DNA of 64,000 bases from Aegilops tauschii subsp. strangulata (taxonomy: Eukaryota > Streptophyta > Magnoliopsida > Poales > Poaceae): positions 155,497,148-155,561,147 of the forward strand of contig NC_053040.3 of assembly GCF_002575655.3 (NCBI RefSeq), given 5' to 3'. Within the stretch, counting starts at the first letter, position 1, and each line of letters opens with the position of its first letter. Positions 23,230 through 34,350 of this stretch are shown one piece after another. The position numbers and the translations under genes were made by a program. The notes beneath the pieces were generated by a model that was given only the letters and a program-made list of their open reading frames with translations, made no database searches and had not been told where the DNA came from.

Positions 23230-23961
23230 ATGGCGAATGCAAGGAGCAAGTTCATGCAACCAGATGAAGACACGCCGTTTGGTCGACACTTGAAGGAAGT
23301 CACCAAGTACTTGAACATAGGAATACCAAGCATCACCGGAACCTACAACGCCACATTACCTGAAGAGGAGAGCTGGAAGATTCAAGTTCTCATTCCAGGA
23401 AGGATGTTTGTGCCAACTACGGAACCCATAAGATTGGTTTTCGAAGCACCAACTTGGAGTTTAGGGAAGAGCATGGCCGCACACATCGCCATGGGACGCA
23501 TTGGAGAAGTCTACCACCAGGAGCTTAAGGATACAATTTACCAAATTTGTGGACGCCGAGACGCGCAATGGGAGATGATCAGAACCAAGAAGGATGGATC
23601 AATTGCAGTTTTCATCCAGGAGCAGAACCAACATATTCGTCGCCAGGAGAACCAGATGTGCATGGACAAGGAAGAACTGAAGAAGGCATTAACGAAGATC
23701 AAAGAGCTCCAAGAAGAACTCAAGGCTACACGCGAAGATTATTTGGAGGAAATCAACGCACTAGTAGGGAAGAATGACGACCTGGAGAAGAAGATTGGAG
23801 TATTCATGGGAAATCCAGTGCCAAAAGCAGAAGTCGATGAATGCACTTGTCCGGATAACTACATCATCATCGACGACACCGACTCAGAACCAAGTGAAGA
23901 CGAATGGGTTGATGAAGCTGGAGCAGACATCATGGAGTCTTCAACGGATCAGAATTTCTAG
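23230..23961 (+). CDS. ORF1 of the chromovirus, non-canonical, in place of gag
   Basis: An intact 243-codon ORF beginning MANARSKFMQPDEDTPFGRH. The first half (about residues 25-110) is a compact mixed domain with SWKIQVLIPGRMFV and EAPTWSLGKSMAAHIAMGRI; the second half (130-195) is a Lys/Glu-rich coiled coil; the end is acidic (DDTDSEPSEDEWVDEAGAD). There is no CCHC zinc knuckle and no recognisable capsid word, both expected in chromovirus Gag. It sits alone between primer site and protease remnant. Possibly a replaced Gag or a captured host domain; the AAH and EVYHQEL words faintly recall double-stranded RNA-binding folds, a weak impression only. Confidence 0.6.
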   Translation: MANARSKFMQPDEDTPFGRHLKEVTKYLNIGIPSITGTYNATLPEEESWKIQVLIPGRMFVPTTEPIRLVFEAPTWSLGKSMAAHIAMGRIGEVYHQELKDTIYQICGRRDAQWEMIRTKKDGSIAVFIQEQNQHIRRQENQMCMDKEELKKALTKIKELQEELKATREDYLEEINALVGKNDDLEKKIGVFMGNPVPKAEVDECTCPDNYIIIDDTDSEPSEDEWVDEAGADIMESSTDQNF

Positions 23962-24159
23962 TAGACCACCATATCAGTAGTAGTTTTCCCCCATTTAATA
24001 GTATAGTTCAAGCACTTTGTAACGCTAGTTAGATCGGTTGTTTTGCCTTGTTTGAATTGATTGAGTGATATTGATTGAATTTGTCTCATGAGCATATGGG
24101 TAGTGTTTTCCCTCTAGACCTCATTCTATTCTTAACTCTCATCTTTTCTAACCTATTAG
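23962..24159 (+). other. Non-coding gap between ORF1 and the protease remnant
   Basis: 198 bp with stops in all frames. It ends with a pyrimidine-rich stretch and tattag directly before ATG at 24160, which looks like a splice acceptor. Chromoviruses normally have a continuous Gag-Pol frame, so this gap is unusual. Confidence 0.5.
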
Positions 24160-24540
24160 ATGTCCACCCAAGTTCTCAAAACCCCTATGTTAGTAACCTC
24201 GCCAGGAGCAGAGTATATGGCAACCCAAGGATGTTTTCAGATACCATTGGCCATTGGAAGGCATGTTTTCCCCTCAGACCACATTGTTTTGGAATCGCAA
24301 GGTTTGGATGTAATTTTGGGAATGGATTGGCTATCGTTGTATGGAGGAAACATCGATTGTGCCAGCAAGACGATTTTGCTTACCACCCCGGAAGGAAAAA
24401 AGGATCAAGTATGTATCCCAGCATATGCCGAAGAGGACTCAAGTAAATTCCTTATCAGGAGTTGTACAAGAGGAAGTACCAGTGGTGAAGGATTATCCGG
24501 ATGTATTTCCAGAAGAGTTGACAGGCACGCCACCAGATAG
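24160..24540 (+). pseudogene. C-terminal half of the chromovirus protease
   Basis: The frame begins MSTQVLKTPMLVTSPGAEYM and contains the conserved late-protease word [16 protein letters not shown]. The N-terminal half with the D-S/T-G-A active site is missing. The true pol frame shifts by one between about 24420 and 24460; after that this frame is a shadow of RT. Without its active site it cannot work as a protease. Confidence 0.75.
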
Positions 24541-25423
24541 AGACATTGAGTTCCTGATTGAACTTTTGCCAGGCACAGGGCCAATATCTAAGAGACCATA
24601 CAGGATGCCCGCAAAGGATTTGGAGGAAATTAAGAAGCAGATCAAGGAGTTACTGGATAAAGGATATATTCGCCCAAGTTCGTCACCTTGGGGATCACCA
24701 GTACTTCTAGTGGAGAAGAAAGATGGATCGCTGAGGATGGTTGTTGATTACCGAGGATTGAATGAAGTGACCATCAAAAACAAGTACCCACTGCCGATGA
24801 TCAATGATTTGTTTGACCGCCTACAAGGAGCTAAAGTATTTTCCAAGATCGATCTACGATCAGGATACCATCAGTTAAAGATTCGAGAGCAGGATATACC
24901 AAAGACGGCTTTTACCACCAGATATGGATTGTATGAGTATACCGTTATGTCATTTGGACTGACTAACGCACCTGCCTATTTCATGAACCTGATGAACAAA
25001 GTGTTTTTGGAGTTTTTGGATAAGTTCGTCGTGGTGTTCATTGATGATATTTTAATCTTTTCCAAGGATGAAGAAGAGCATGAGGAGCATTTACGATTGG
25101 TACTTGAGAAGCTCAGAGAACATCAGTTATATGCCAAGTTCAGCAAATGTGAGTTTTGGCTGAAGGAAGTTGGATTCCTTGGACATGTTATTCCTGGAGA
25201 AGGAATAGCAGTAGACCCTGCCAAGGTCGACACAGTGACAAGTTGGGAATCACCCATGACAGTTGGAGAAATCCGGAGTTTTCTTGGACTTGCAGGATAC
25301 TACCGGAGATTCATCGAGAATTTCTCAAAGATTGCTAAGCCCATGACTGAGCTATTAAAGAAGGACACCAAATTCAATTGGACTGAGGAATGTGAAGCTA
25401 GTTTCCAAGAGTTGAAGAAATGA
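24455..25423 (+). pseudogene. Reverse transcriptase of the chromovirus, premature stop
   Basis: Recognisable in order: [10 protein letters not shown] linker, [73 protein letters not shown], and the catalytic [12 protein letters not shown] with its D-D pair. The thumb and connection continue to SFQELKK. The frame ends at TGA 25421-25423 inside an otherwise conserved stretch, best explained as a CGA-to-TGA nonsense change. In life it copies element RNA into DNA. Confidence 0.85.
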
Positions 25424-27411
25424 TTGGTTACCTCACCAGTGTTGATTCTGCCAGATCAACGCAAGGACTATGAAGTTATTGCGACACTTCTCGTCGAGGA
25501 CTTGGAGCAGTGCTTATGCAGGAAGGAAGAGTTGTGTCATATGCTTCACGACAACTTAAACCCCATGAGAAGAATTATGCAACGCATGATTTGGAATTAG
25601 CAGCCGTGGTGCATGCATTGAAGACATGGAGACATTTCCTCATCGGAAACCATTGTGAGGTGTACACGGATCACAAGAGTTTGAAGTATATTTTCACGCA
25701 GAAGGAGTTAAATCTCAGACAGAGGAGATGGTTAGAGCTCATTAAAGACTATGATATGAGATTGCATTATCACCCAGGAAAGGCTAACGTAGTAGCAGAC
25801 GCGTTGAGCCGCAAGAGTCATGTCAACACCCTCATGACAGGAGAGATACCTCAGGAGTTAGCCGAGGACCTTCGCGAGCTATGTTTGGAGATAGTCCCAA
25901 GAGGCTATTTAGCGGCATTGGAGATTCAATCTACCTTGATGGAAAGGATCAGAGAAGCTCAGAAGACAGACAAGGAGATTGAAGAGATAAAGGAGAAGAT
26001 GAGCAAAGGAAAAGCCAAGGGATTTCGTGAGGATGAGCACGATACCTTATGGTTTGAGGACCGCGTATATGTGCCAAATGATCCGGAGATCAGGAAGTTG
26101 ATTTTGCAGGAAGCCCATGATTCACCGTACTCGATTCACCCAGGGAATACCAAGATGTATTTGGATTTGAAGAATACTTTCTGGTGGACCGGAATGAAGA
26201 AGGATATTGCAGAGTATGTAGCAGTTTGTGATGTGTGTCAGAGAGTGAAGGCAGAGCACCAGAAGCCAGCAGGATTGCTACAACCATTGCCGATACCCGA
26301 ATGGAAGTGGGATAAAATAGGCATGGATTTTATCACAGGATTACCCAGGACTCGTTCAGGCTATGACTCAATATGGGTTGTAGTCGACCGATTGACGAAA
26401 GTGGCTCATTTCATTCCAGTGAAGACCACTTACACCAGTGCTAAGTTGGCAAAGATATACATGACCAGGATCGTATGTTTGCATGGAGTTCCAAGGACCA
26501 TTGTATCAGACAGAGGAACCCAATTTACCTCGAAGTTTTGGAAGCAGTTACATGAAACATTGGGAACCAGGCTGGAATTTAGTACAGCATTTCACCCACA
26601 GACAGATGGACAGACCGAGAGAGTCAACCAGATTCTGGAGGACATGTTGAGAGCATGTGCACTAGATTATGGATCTAGTTGGGACGATAATTTGCCATAT
26701 GCAGAGTTTTCTTATAACAACAGTTATCAAACCAGTTTGAAGATGGCCCCTTTCGAAGCCTTGTACGGAAGGAGGTGTAGAACACCGTTGTTATGGGACG
26801 AAGTTGGAGACCGTCAGTTGTTTGGACCAGATTTGATTAAGGAGTCTGAACAGAAAGTGAGGTTGATTCGCGATAGGCTCAAGGTAGCCCAATCCAGGCA
26901 GAAGAGTTATGCTGATTCTAAACGAAAGGAGACAGTTCACGAAGTCGGAGACAGAGTGTATCTTCGAGTATCACCACTTCGAGGAGTGAAGCGCTTTGGA
27001 GTTAAGGGAAAGTTAGCGCCCCGTTTTATCGGACCATACAGAGTTGTGGAACGTATGGGAGAAGTTGCTTACAAGCTGGAATTGCCCGAAGGATTGTCTG
27101 GAGTTCATGATGTATTTCATGTTTCTCAGTTGAAGAAGTGCCACGCAGAAATGGCTGAGATACCGCTGAGAGATACTGTGCCACTGGAAGCGATTCAGCT
27201 GGAAAGTGATTTGACCTATGAGGAGAAACCAGTTAAGATTCTTGAATATGCCAGCCGAGTTACCCGCAGCAAGGTTATGAAGTTTTGCAAAGTTCAGTGG
27301 AGTCACCACACGGAAGATGAAGCCACCTGGGAGCGAGAGGAAGATCTACAGAAAGACCACTCCCACCTGTTTTCTAGCCAACCCGAATCTCGAGGGCGAG
27401 ATTCATCTTAA
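25424..27411 (+). pseudogene. RNase H, integrase and chromodomain of the chromovirus
   Basis: After the TGA, a one-base deletion near 25475 shifts the frame; the long frame from 25510 gives 633 residues. RNase H words: [20 protein letters not shown] and [11 protein letters not shown]. Integrase: a zinc-binding H-x-H...C-x2-C (H in [11 protein letters not shown] in VCDVCQRVK), then the D-D-E core ([29 protein letters not shown]). The GPY/F module ([20 protein letters not shown]) and a C-terminal chromodomain ([20 protein letters not shown]...[10 protein letters not shown]) follow. The chromodomain is expected to steer insertion to chromatin. From 25510 the frame is uninterrupted. Confidence 0.88.
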
Positions 27412-27423
27412 GGGGGGTAGGTT
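27409..27423 (+). other. Polypurine tract of the chromovirus
   Basis: AAGGGGGGTAGGTTT lies just before the 3' LTR, after the pol stop. Confidence 0.75.
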
Positions 27424-30182
27424 TGTAACATCCCAAATTTTCAATTTGGTATATTATACATAGATCATCATTGCATATCATGTTTTCTTACATTTTGACA
27501 AATCCTCGATAAATCCTAAGCAACTCAAGGACCCTCGGAGAGAGTTGGGGATTTTCTCGAATTCCATATTTGATTTTCATCAAATGATAATACGAGGATT
27601 TTGGTTTTAATTATTTTCTCTCCCGAAAAATATTTCACTTTTAAAAATAAACGAGAGGAGAAAATATGACTTCTCCAAAACAATTGAAATACTGGAGGAA
27701 AAATGTTAAAAGCATTTATTGGAATTTATTTGCAATTTTTATTGCATTAAAAATATTGCATGTTTTCAAAATATTTATTTTGTGTTAAAAAATGTTCACC
27801 CTATTCTAGATTTTCTAACTAGACGGGGAAAATTTATTTTATATTTTTCTGACTTTTATTTATTTTTCTATGAATTATTTTCCGCGGAACTTATTTAAAA
27901 AAACGCGCGACGCCCGACCGGGCCGCAGCCCCGCCGAGCGCCGGCCCGCCCGCGCCCCTCTCCTTCTCCAGCACGCGCCCGCCGCCGCCGGAGTCCGCCT
28001 TGGCCACGGGAGCCGCCTCCCGCTCGGCTTGCCCCCCCCCAAGCCACCGGAGCCCCCCTCCCTCCTATATATACCCCCTCTCTCTCTCCTCTCATCACGC
28101 CTGCCGCCGCCGCCGCACTTGCCGCCCCGCCGCCGCCGGTGTGAGCTCGGGAGCCGCCGCCGCCGCCGTTTGTCGCCACCCCTCGCCCTTCCCCCGAGCC
28201 CCGCACCCCGCCGCACCCCCCGCGCCCGCCGGAGCCCCGCCGGATCCTCGTCGGAGCCGCCCCGACGAGGTATACCCGATGCCTTCCGGTTTGCCAGTTT
28301 TCTTTAAAAAAAACCGTTCGTTTAAAAAAAACCCTAGATCGGTTTTTTTTTGTTTTGTTATTTTGCGAGCGTTCACCGAACCGTTCGTTTTAACGAACGC
28401 GTTCGTCGGGTTTTTCTCTATTAACGAACGTCCGTTCTTTAACCGTTCGTCCGTTTTTCTTTTTCGTCGGATTTTTCTGCGATTATCTCAGATTCGATTT
28501 CTGATCGAATCTTCGATTCTGTTTAACTTCTCGCTCGTTTATCAGAATCAGGCGATTCAAGCGCCTAGAGTTTCGTCTCGAAATTCTCTTTCCGTTTAAC
28601 CTACTCAAACAAGTTTTTGCTATAGTAAAATTTGACCTAGATCCAGATTAGTAAACGAAGCTTCTTTCTTTCGCCGTTTGACTTTCGTTGCTTCTTTCGA
28701 GTTGATTCTTTTTGCAAACCGGAGTTCTTAAGTTGAACTTTCTGGTTGGATCTTTCATTCGAGTTTTACCTGTGCATTAGATGAGTACTGATTGTATGCT
28801 TGTTTGTTTGCGATAGAGTACCCGGAGTGTGCTGCTTGTTACTTCGACTCGTTAGGTTTTGCGGATCATCAGCAAGGCAAGTAACACTTTGATCATACTT
28901 TTCATACCCAGTTTTATTGCATTAGATCTTTCCCTCAAACAATTGCATGATTAGGATCTAATTAAATTGTGGGTATTGGGAAGTAGTTGAGGTAGTACCT
29001 ATTACCTGTTTTCTATTCAAACCCTTGGGAGTTACTTCTACGTTGTTTTTATTATTGCCATGCTATGCTCGTAGATGTGGATTGGGTTTGAGAGATATTC
29101 ATGACAGATGTGAGATGTTTATTAATGGTTCAACTTAAGGTGGCAACTAAAACTCACATCTGGGTGGATTGAGGCACCTGGAGAACCCAGTGTTGTCTGT
29201 TTTTATAAGGTCCGCCACCCAGGCTCAAAGGGATCATAAGATTATTCATGCTAGAAACTTCCGTGTGCAGCCACAAGCTATTATGGGCTCTAGCATAGCT
29301 GAGTAGGTTACAAGATCTCTTGAAGAGGTAGGCTAGAAGATGTAGGGGAAAGTAGGTGTACCGGTCCATCCAGAGTAAAGAGTGATTGTTTCTGAAAGAC
29401 TGTGTCTCGGTCATCCGTTTCTCAAACATCATGTAGTGCGAGAATCAAGCGGAGGCGATAGAGTCTTGTGGGGAAAAGTGCGCAAACCTCTGCAGAGTGT
29501 ACAAACTAATCATGGTTAGCCGTGTCCCCGGTTATGGACAACTTGACTATCTAGTACCTGGATTATCATTTGAATCTCATCACTATGTTACTTTTAATTA
29601 ATTTTGTTGGGTTAATGATGACACCTAATTGGGATTGAGTTGGAGGTACCTTCTCAATGTTTCACAACCACCATGATAGTTAAATAAAATTTATTCCTTT
29701 GAAGTAGGATAAAATTGGCTTTTCGCAAAACTGTAACCATAGAGCTTTCCACCAGCCATATATGCATGTAGTATAGCATTATTATTGTTCATTGCTCTCT
29801 ATGTGTTACATTGCCAGCATATTCTATGTGCTGACCCGTTTTCGGGCTGCAACATTTCATGTTCCAGACTTTTCAGACGACGAGTAAGGTGCCTTAGGTC
29901 GTGGTCTTATACTCAGTGATGCCTTAGGTCGTGGTCTTATACTCAGTGATGCCGCTGGAGTTGATGGACTCACTTATCTTCCAAGTCTTCCGCTGTTATC
30001 GTTATTAGATGGTCTTAAGCCATGTTTATCATACTTAATCTCTTCGGAGATATTCGATGTAATAAGTGTGTGATTGCTACTCTGTTATAAATCCTCCATT
30101 TGTACTGTGCGTGTCAGCATTACTGATCCAGGGATGACACTGGTGCACAGCAGCACAGACCATTTGAGGTCTGGTCGCTAAA
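27424..30182 (+). repeat. 3' LTR of the chromovirus
   Basis: 2,759 bp, matching the 5' LTR with few differences seen by eye. It lacks a short ttggatttta-type stretch near 27730 and carries a private 30-bp tandem duplication near 29888-29948. It ends GGTCGCTAAA instead of GGTCGCTCCA. Confidence 0.9.
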
Positions 30183-30187
30183 CCCCG
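30183..30187. repeat. Target-site duplication CCCCG, right copy
   Basis: Matches 20370-20374; it places the 3' LTR end at 30182. Confidence 0.88.
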
Positions 30188-31049
30188 ACCTATTATGTTG
30201 ATGAGTGCGGTATTGAAACTGTTGTTCTCCGTGCACCAAGGACAAAAGGGGAATTTCGCATGCTAAAGACTAGGTGGCAAAAATTTTAGAAGGAGGTGGC
30301 AGGTTTTGCCGCCCGCGGGATCGTTCGTATCCAGTTTCAACTAATTTTGGACCGTGCTAGCGGGAAGGTCTTGCGAGACTGTGTACACGGGGCACACATC
30401 AGCAGTTAATAACTGGTGTGAAGTCCACCCCAAAAAAAGACAATAACTCGGAATGATGCACTGATAACTTGGACGTTCACACGGGCGCGGCCAATCGTAC
30501 GGGTGTAGAGGCGCGTTCACAAAAAAGGGATCAAACGCTCAGCCTATATATTTCTCGTTTAAATAGATAATTTAGTGCCATTGGTTATTTACTTTAAACA
30601 TAATGCATTGACGTGTTAGTGTAGAGACGCACAAAAACAAATGGATATTGTAGTCCCACAAAAGAAATGGATATTGTAGTCCGCTACTTAAAAGTGTTAC
30701 CTCATATGATTACATAGCTTCCATTTCATAAATTATGTACCCGTTGAATTCATATATGAATATTACATATATTACTTCATAATAGAACCTTAAATCATCC
30801 AAGACTAATGAATTTGAATGCAAGAGTGACAATGGTGCATGTACATGATAGCTACATTGGTTGTTTGAAGAAACATCACTGTAACTTTGGCATGCACAAT
30901 TGAAAAGGTTTATTTAGATAGAAAAATGTGATATGTGAGTGTCCAATCTTTATAGCGTTGAATCAATATTGTACCTTTCGCCACGATATGAAGTAGATAT
31001 TGATTTATGTTGAAGCGATGCACGTCCATGATCGCTAGATAGTGATACG
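30188..31049. other. Unclassified sequence right of the chromovirus
   Basis: It continues the segment interrupted at 20374, at least at first (acctattatgttgatgagtg). The rest is AT-rich, with no ORF or repeat I can name. Confidence 0.5.
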
Positions 31050-32290
31050 TGAATGAATTGTGCAATATCTCTCACACACATACATATCTCATTTCCCCGT
31101 GGGCATCGGAATCACACACGCGCACTTCGTGTATTTCTCTCCCTCCGTCAAGGTTAGAATTCGTCTTTCTACCCCGTCCTACAGGTCTCTCACATAGAAA
31201 CACACACGCTCTCTCTGTCGAACACGCCCACCCCTTTAATTCCGCCCACCCACAGCCACTAATATCTCAAAGTATAATTATGTCTCTCACGCATATGCCT
31301 AAGGTTAACTCGAGTTTCGGAAGCATATGAATACATACATTGGGATTCCAGCAGAGCACCTTTTGTTTTGAGATTTCGCACTCTCTCTCCTCTCTCTCTC
31401 TCTCTCACGCGCACGTGTGTGCACGCGTGCGTGCGCGTAGACATTGTTTCTCGCTTCATTTTTTCCGGCACTTGCATGCACACCGTTTGTTTATCTCCGT
31501 GATGCTTTAAGTATGCCTTGCACACATGCTATCTACCTATCCCTTATATAGATATGTGTCACAGAAACTCCTTCTCCCTACTAGCAAGATGCCCATGCGT
31601 TGCACAGAACATCAAGATGCATTTGTATGAGTAGTTTATCTTGTGGGAGAAAAGGATGAATGAGGGAATGCCTTATTTGCAAATGTGGAGAGGGGTGTGG
31701 GTATCTTTTTGCAAAATTGCCATAGTTTCCTTCCTATCCGTCAGATATAAATCGGATGGCCTATATTGGAGGATGGCAGGAACACCATCATCACCAACTC
31801 TATTTTTTATAAGAGTAGAGATATGTAAGTGTCACTGCCCCCCCACCCACACACACACACACACTTCCCAACACTGAAGGAGTAGGGTGACACCTCGATC
31901 TTGATACAAGTCTATCGACTGGCTTCTCTCTCAAACACACACAGACACTACCCGACACCGAAGGAGTAGGGTGGCACCTCGATCTTGATAGTAATCTATC
32001 TACTCCTCTTTCAAACACACACACATACACACACACACTCGCAAGTTGTGCCTCTGTCCCTACCATGCACACTCTCGATACGTCTTTCTCTCCCTCCCCC
32101 TCCCCACCCCCAACCCCAACAATGACATCAGAAGGGTGACAACTCGATCTGATCTTAATCTGTCAATTGGTTTCTCTCTCAAACATTGTGTCTCTGTGCC
32201 TCGCTCAGACACACTCGATATGTCTTTTTCTCTGTAGCCCCCTTGATATGTAGACTTCTCGTGCGCGCACAGATGTAGTGACAATGACGC
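31050..32290. repeat. Pyrimidine-rich, microsatellite-containing tract
   Basis: The plus strand is dominated by CT and CA words: TC repeats near 31380-31406 and AC runs near 31848-31863 and 32010-32037. A unit with (c)acctcgatcttgata and tctctctcaaacacac repeats near 31890, 31975 and 32140. A small Helitron is embedded at 31581-31821. A purine-rich counterpart lies at 50400-51560. No gene. Confidence 0.6.
31581..31821 (-). mobile_element. Small non-autonomous Helitron
   Basis: On the minus strand it starts TCTCTACTCTTATAAAAAAT and ends ATCTTGCTAG, with host A before and T after, as Helitrons require. It carries the family words GTTGGTGATGATGG near the start and a GCAACGCATGGGCAT word near the end. 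Confidence 0.75.
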
Positions 32291-32463
32291 TGAACCCAGT
32301 GTGCCTTGTTTTTACCGGCCTCATGTGATAGTTTTTACCCTATTTTCTGTTAATTAACAAGACAACCTTTTCTTTGTTACTACTAGTGAATCTGAAATCA
32401 TTCAGGGCAGACATAAAATATATCACTTCAAACCAATTATCGCAGTAACTATTTTAAAAGAAA

Positions 32464-33115
32464 CTAGCTAGATGCCCGTGCGTTGCACGGAACATCAAGA
32501 TGCATTTGTATGAATAGTTTATCTTGTGAGAGACTAGCCAGATGCTGATGCGTTGCACGGAACATCAAGATGCATTTATATGAGTAGTTTATCTTGTGAG
32601 AGAAAAGGATGAACGAGGGAAGGCCTTATTTGCAAATGTGGAGAGGCGTGTGGGTATCTTTTTGCAAAATTGCCATAGTTTCCTTCCTATCCGTCAGATA
32701 TAAATCGGACAGCCTATATTGCAGGATGGCAGGCACACCATCATCACCAACTCTGTTTTTATCTCTACTCCTATAAAAGACTCAGTTGGTGATGATGGCG
32801 TGTCTGCCATCCGTCATTTCTGACCATTAGATCTGCATCTAACGACTATGATGTAAGTCGTGGCATTTTTGCAACAAGACCCCACTTCTCTGCTCCAATT
32901 TGCAGAAACCCCTTAGTATCTTGATACCAACCACATCCCACCCCCACCTCATCAAAATAGCCACAAGGAATATATTTTGAGTGAAACCTAATACAAGTAT
33001 ATTTTTTGTGATATATACACCAAACTAGAGTGTTTTTCTTTCATGTTTGTGAACATGTATTATTCAATTTTGGATCCGTTGCAACGCACGGGCACATTGC
33101 TAGTAAGAGTAGAGA
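32464..33115 (-). mobile_element. Small Helitron with duplicated 3' end, split by another Helitron
   Basis: Minus strand: 5' TC end at about 33115, 3' CTAG end at 32464. A second CTAG-plus-hairpin end lies at 32534, so the last 70 bp are tandemly duplicated. The outer end has the hairpin CCGTGC-GTT-GCACGG. The body is interrupted at 32762-33103 by a second Helitron inserted between A and T. Confidence 0.72.
32762..33103 (+). mobile_element. Small Helitron nested in another Helitron
   Basis: 342 bp from TCTCTACTCCTATAAAAGAC to GGGCACATTGCTAG, flanked by A (32761) and T (33104). The 3' end holds the palindrome CGTTGCAACG before the CTAG terminus. No coding capacity. Confidence 0.82.
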
Positions 33116-33448
33116 AAAGGATGAATGAGGGAAGGCCTTATTTTCAAACATGGAGAGGGGTGTGGGTATCTTTTTGCAAAATTGCCATAGTTTCCTTCCT
33201 ATCCGTTATATATAAATCCGACGGCCTATATTGTAGGATGGCACGCACACCATCATCACCAACTCTGTTTTCTACTCCCTCAGTTCCTAAATATTTATCT
33301 TTTTAAAGATTTCAACAAGTGACTACATACGGAGCAAAATGAGTGAATGTACACTCTAAAATATGTCTACATACACATCCGTATGTGGTAGTCCATTTGA
33401 AATCTGAAAAAGACAAATATTTAGGAATGGATGGAGTATAGGAGTAGA
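33116..33448 (-). mobile_element. Helitron copy lacking its 3' end, split by a MITE
   Basis: Follows the previous Helitron directly with the family body words (aaaggatgaatgagggaagg, ccatcatcaccaactctg) but no CTAG end. It is interrupted by the Stowaway at 33275-33436; its TC start is near 33447. Confidence 0.6.
33275..33436. mobile_element. Stowaway (Tc1/mariner) MITE
   Basis: 162 bp with inverted ends CTCCCTCAGTTCCTAAATAT and CTCCATCCATTCCTAAATAT (right end reversed), flanked by TA on both sides (33273-33274 and 33437-33438). Confidence 0.85.
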
Positions 33449-34049
33449 CATGGAGATATATCTCCAACATGGTCTACAACAAAAATGTGTTGGACTGGTT
33501 AGCGCCGGATGCTCACAACGCGATGACCTGAGTTCGAATTCTGTCTTTAACTTTAGATTTTTATATTATATATTACTTATTTAATATATACTTCTTTCAC
33601 TATTGTACTGACAGTGGAACCCACATAGTACTTAGAATACAAGATTAAGGATGGACTTGTTTCTTTTTAACTTTCTGTAGAAGTTGTAGCCACCCTACAA
33701 GTCACGTGTACACTATACATGCAATTAACTTTTTATAGAGGGAGAATCATACACACAATTAAATCAAATGGATTGGATGTGACTCTATTATTTCCAGCAT
33801 AAGAGCATCTCCAACAGCAGCTGGCAAATTACCTCCTGCTTCCTTCCGCGGAGGACGACATCAAACGCCAGTGGCATACATTTTCACAACTCTAACCAAC
33901 CAGATGAAATTTGTGCAAACACGGACTGTTTTCATATAAGCATGAAGGATTTCGTATAAAAAAAGTCGGATCTTCATATAAACATGATGGATTTCATTAC
34001 ATTTACATGACTAAGCGATGCTAATCCGGCTCTCTTGGTATAATTAATA
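33449..34049. other. Unclassified spacer with a tRNA-like sequence
   Basis: AT-rich. Apart from the tRNA-like block at 33486-33560, the only familiar word is gagcatctccaacagc near 33804, a common grass repeat end. No gene. Confidence 0.45.
33486..33560 (+). ncRNA. tRNA-like (SINE-head-like) sequence
   Basis: An A-box-like TGGTTAGCGCC (33496-33506) and B-box-like AGTTCGAATTC (33531-33541) have roughly the spacing of an internal pol III promoter. A full tRNA cloverleaf is not evident, so a SINE or tRNA relic is more likely than a working tRNA gene. Confidence 0.35.
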
Positions 34050-34167
34050 CTCCCTCCGTCCGGAAATACTTGTCCTAGAAATGGATGTATCTAGACTTAT
34101 TTTAGTTATAGATACATCCAATTTATCCATTCTTAGAACAAATATTTCCCGCCAGCCGGAGAGGGAG
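34050..34167. mobile_element. Stowaway-type MITE, second copy
   Basis: Inverted ends CTCCCTCCGTCCGGAAATAC and CTCCCTCTCCGGCTGGCGGG (right end reversed), left TA present, right TA decayed to TG. About 118 bp, with gatgtatctagac and gatacatcc internal inverted words. Confidence 0.75.
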
Positions 34168-34322
34168 TGCCTAATCTAAATGGCCGCCCGCGGATCCCTT
34201 TGTCTTCCTCATGTCCGGCAGACACTTGCGGGGTCGACGAAGGTCCTCGGAAGAGACGAAGCAGCAAAGAAACCACCTGAATGCGCAGTCGTTGCCTCGG
34301 CGGTGGCCTTCATGGGACCCAA
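34168..34322. other. Left flank of the CACTA insertion
   Basis: 155 bp of GC-rich, possibly once genic sequence. Its continuation after removal of the CACTA is the bases from 61076 onward, next to the minus-strand ORF at 61097-61519. It may be the 3' untranslated or downstream region of that ORF. Confidence 0.45.
34320..34322. repeat. CACTA target-site duplication CAA, left copy
   Basis: Three bases directly before CACTAC, repeated at 61073-61075. CACTA elements duplicate 3 bp. Confidence 0.85.
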
Positions 34323-34350
34323 CACTACAAAAAAAGACACATCCGTGACA
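34323..34350 (+). repeat. CACTA left terminal inverted repeat
   Basis: CACTAC followed by an A run and GACACATCCGTGA; pairs with 61045-61072. Confidence 0.88.

Larger units (their letters stand above)
20375..30182 (+). mobile_element. Chromovirus-type Gypsy retrotransposon, full length
   Basis: 9,808 bp: LTR 20375-23118, initiator-tRNA-Met primer site, an unusual ORF1, truncated protease, RT, RNase H, integrase with a C-terminal chromodomain, purine tract, LTR 27424-30182. The 5-bp duplication CCCCG flanks it. Domain order, chromodomain and primer site fit the Tekay/Del chromovirus lineage. pol has two frameshifts and one nonsense codon, so this copy is recently dead or nearly so; the LTRs look very similar. 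Confidence 0.92.

Noticed and set aside
31848..32040. Regulatory CA-repeat element
   Set aside because: Plain microsatellites inside a low-complexity tract; no further support.
33486..33560. Functional tRNA gene
   Set aside because: A- and B-box words exist, but no full cloverleaf or clear anticodon arm could be drawn.
33797..33860. MITE beginning with gagcatctccaacagc
   Set aside because: The end word is familiar from grass repeats but no partner end or target duplication was found.
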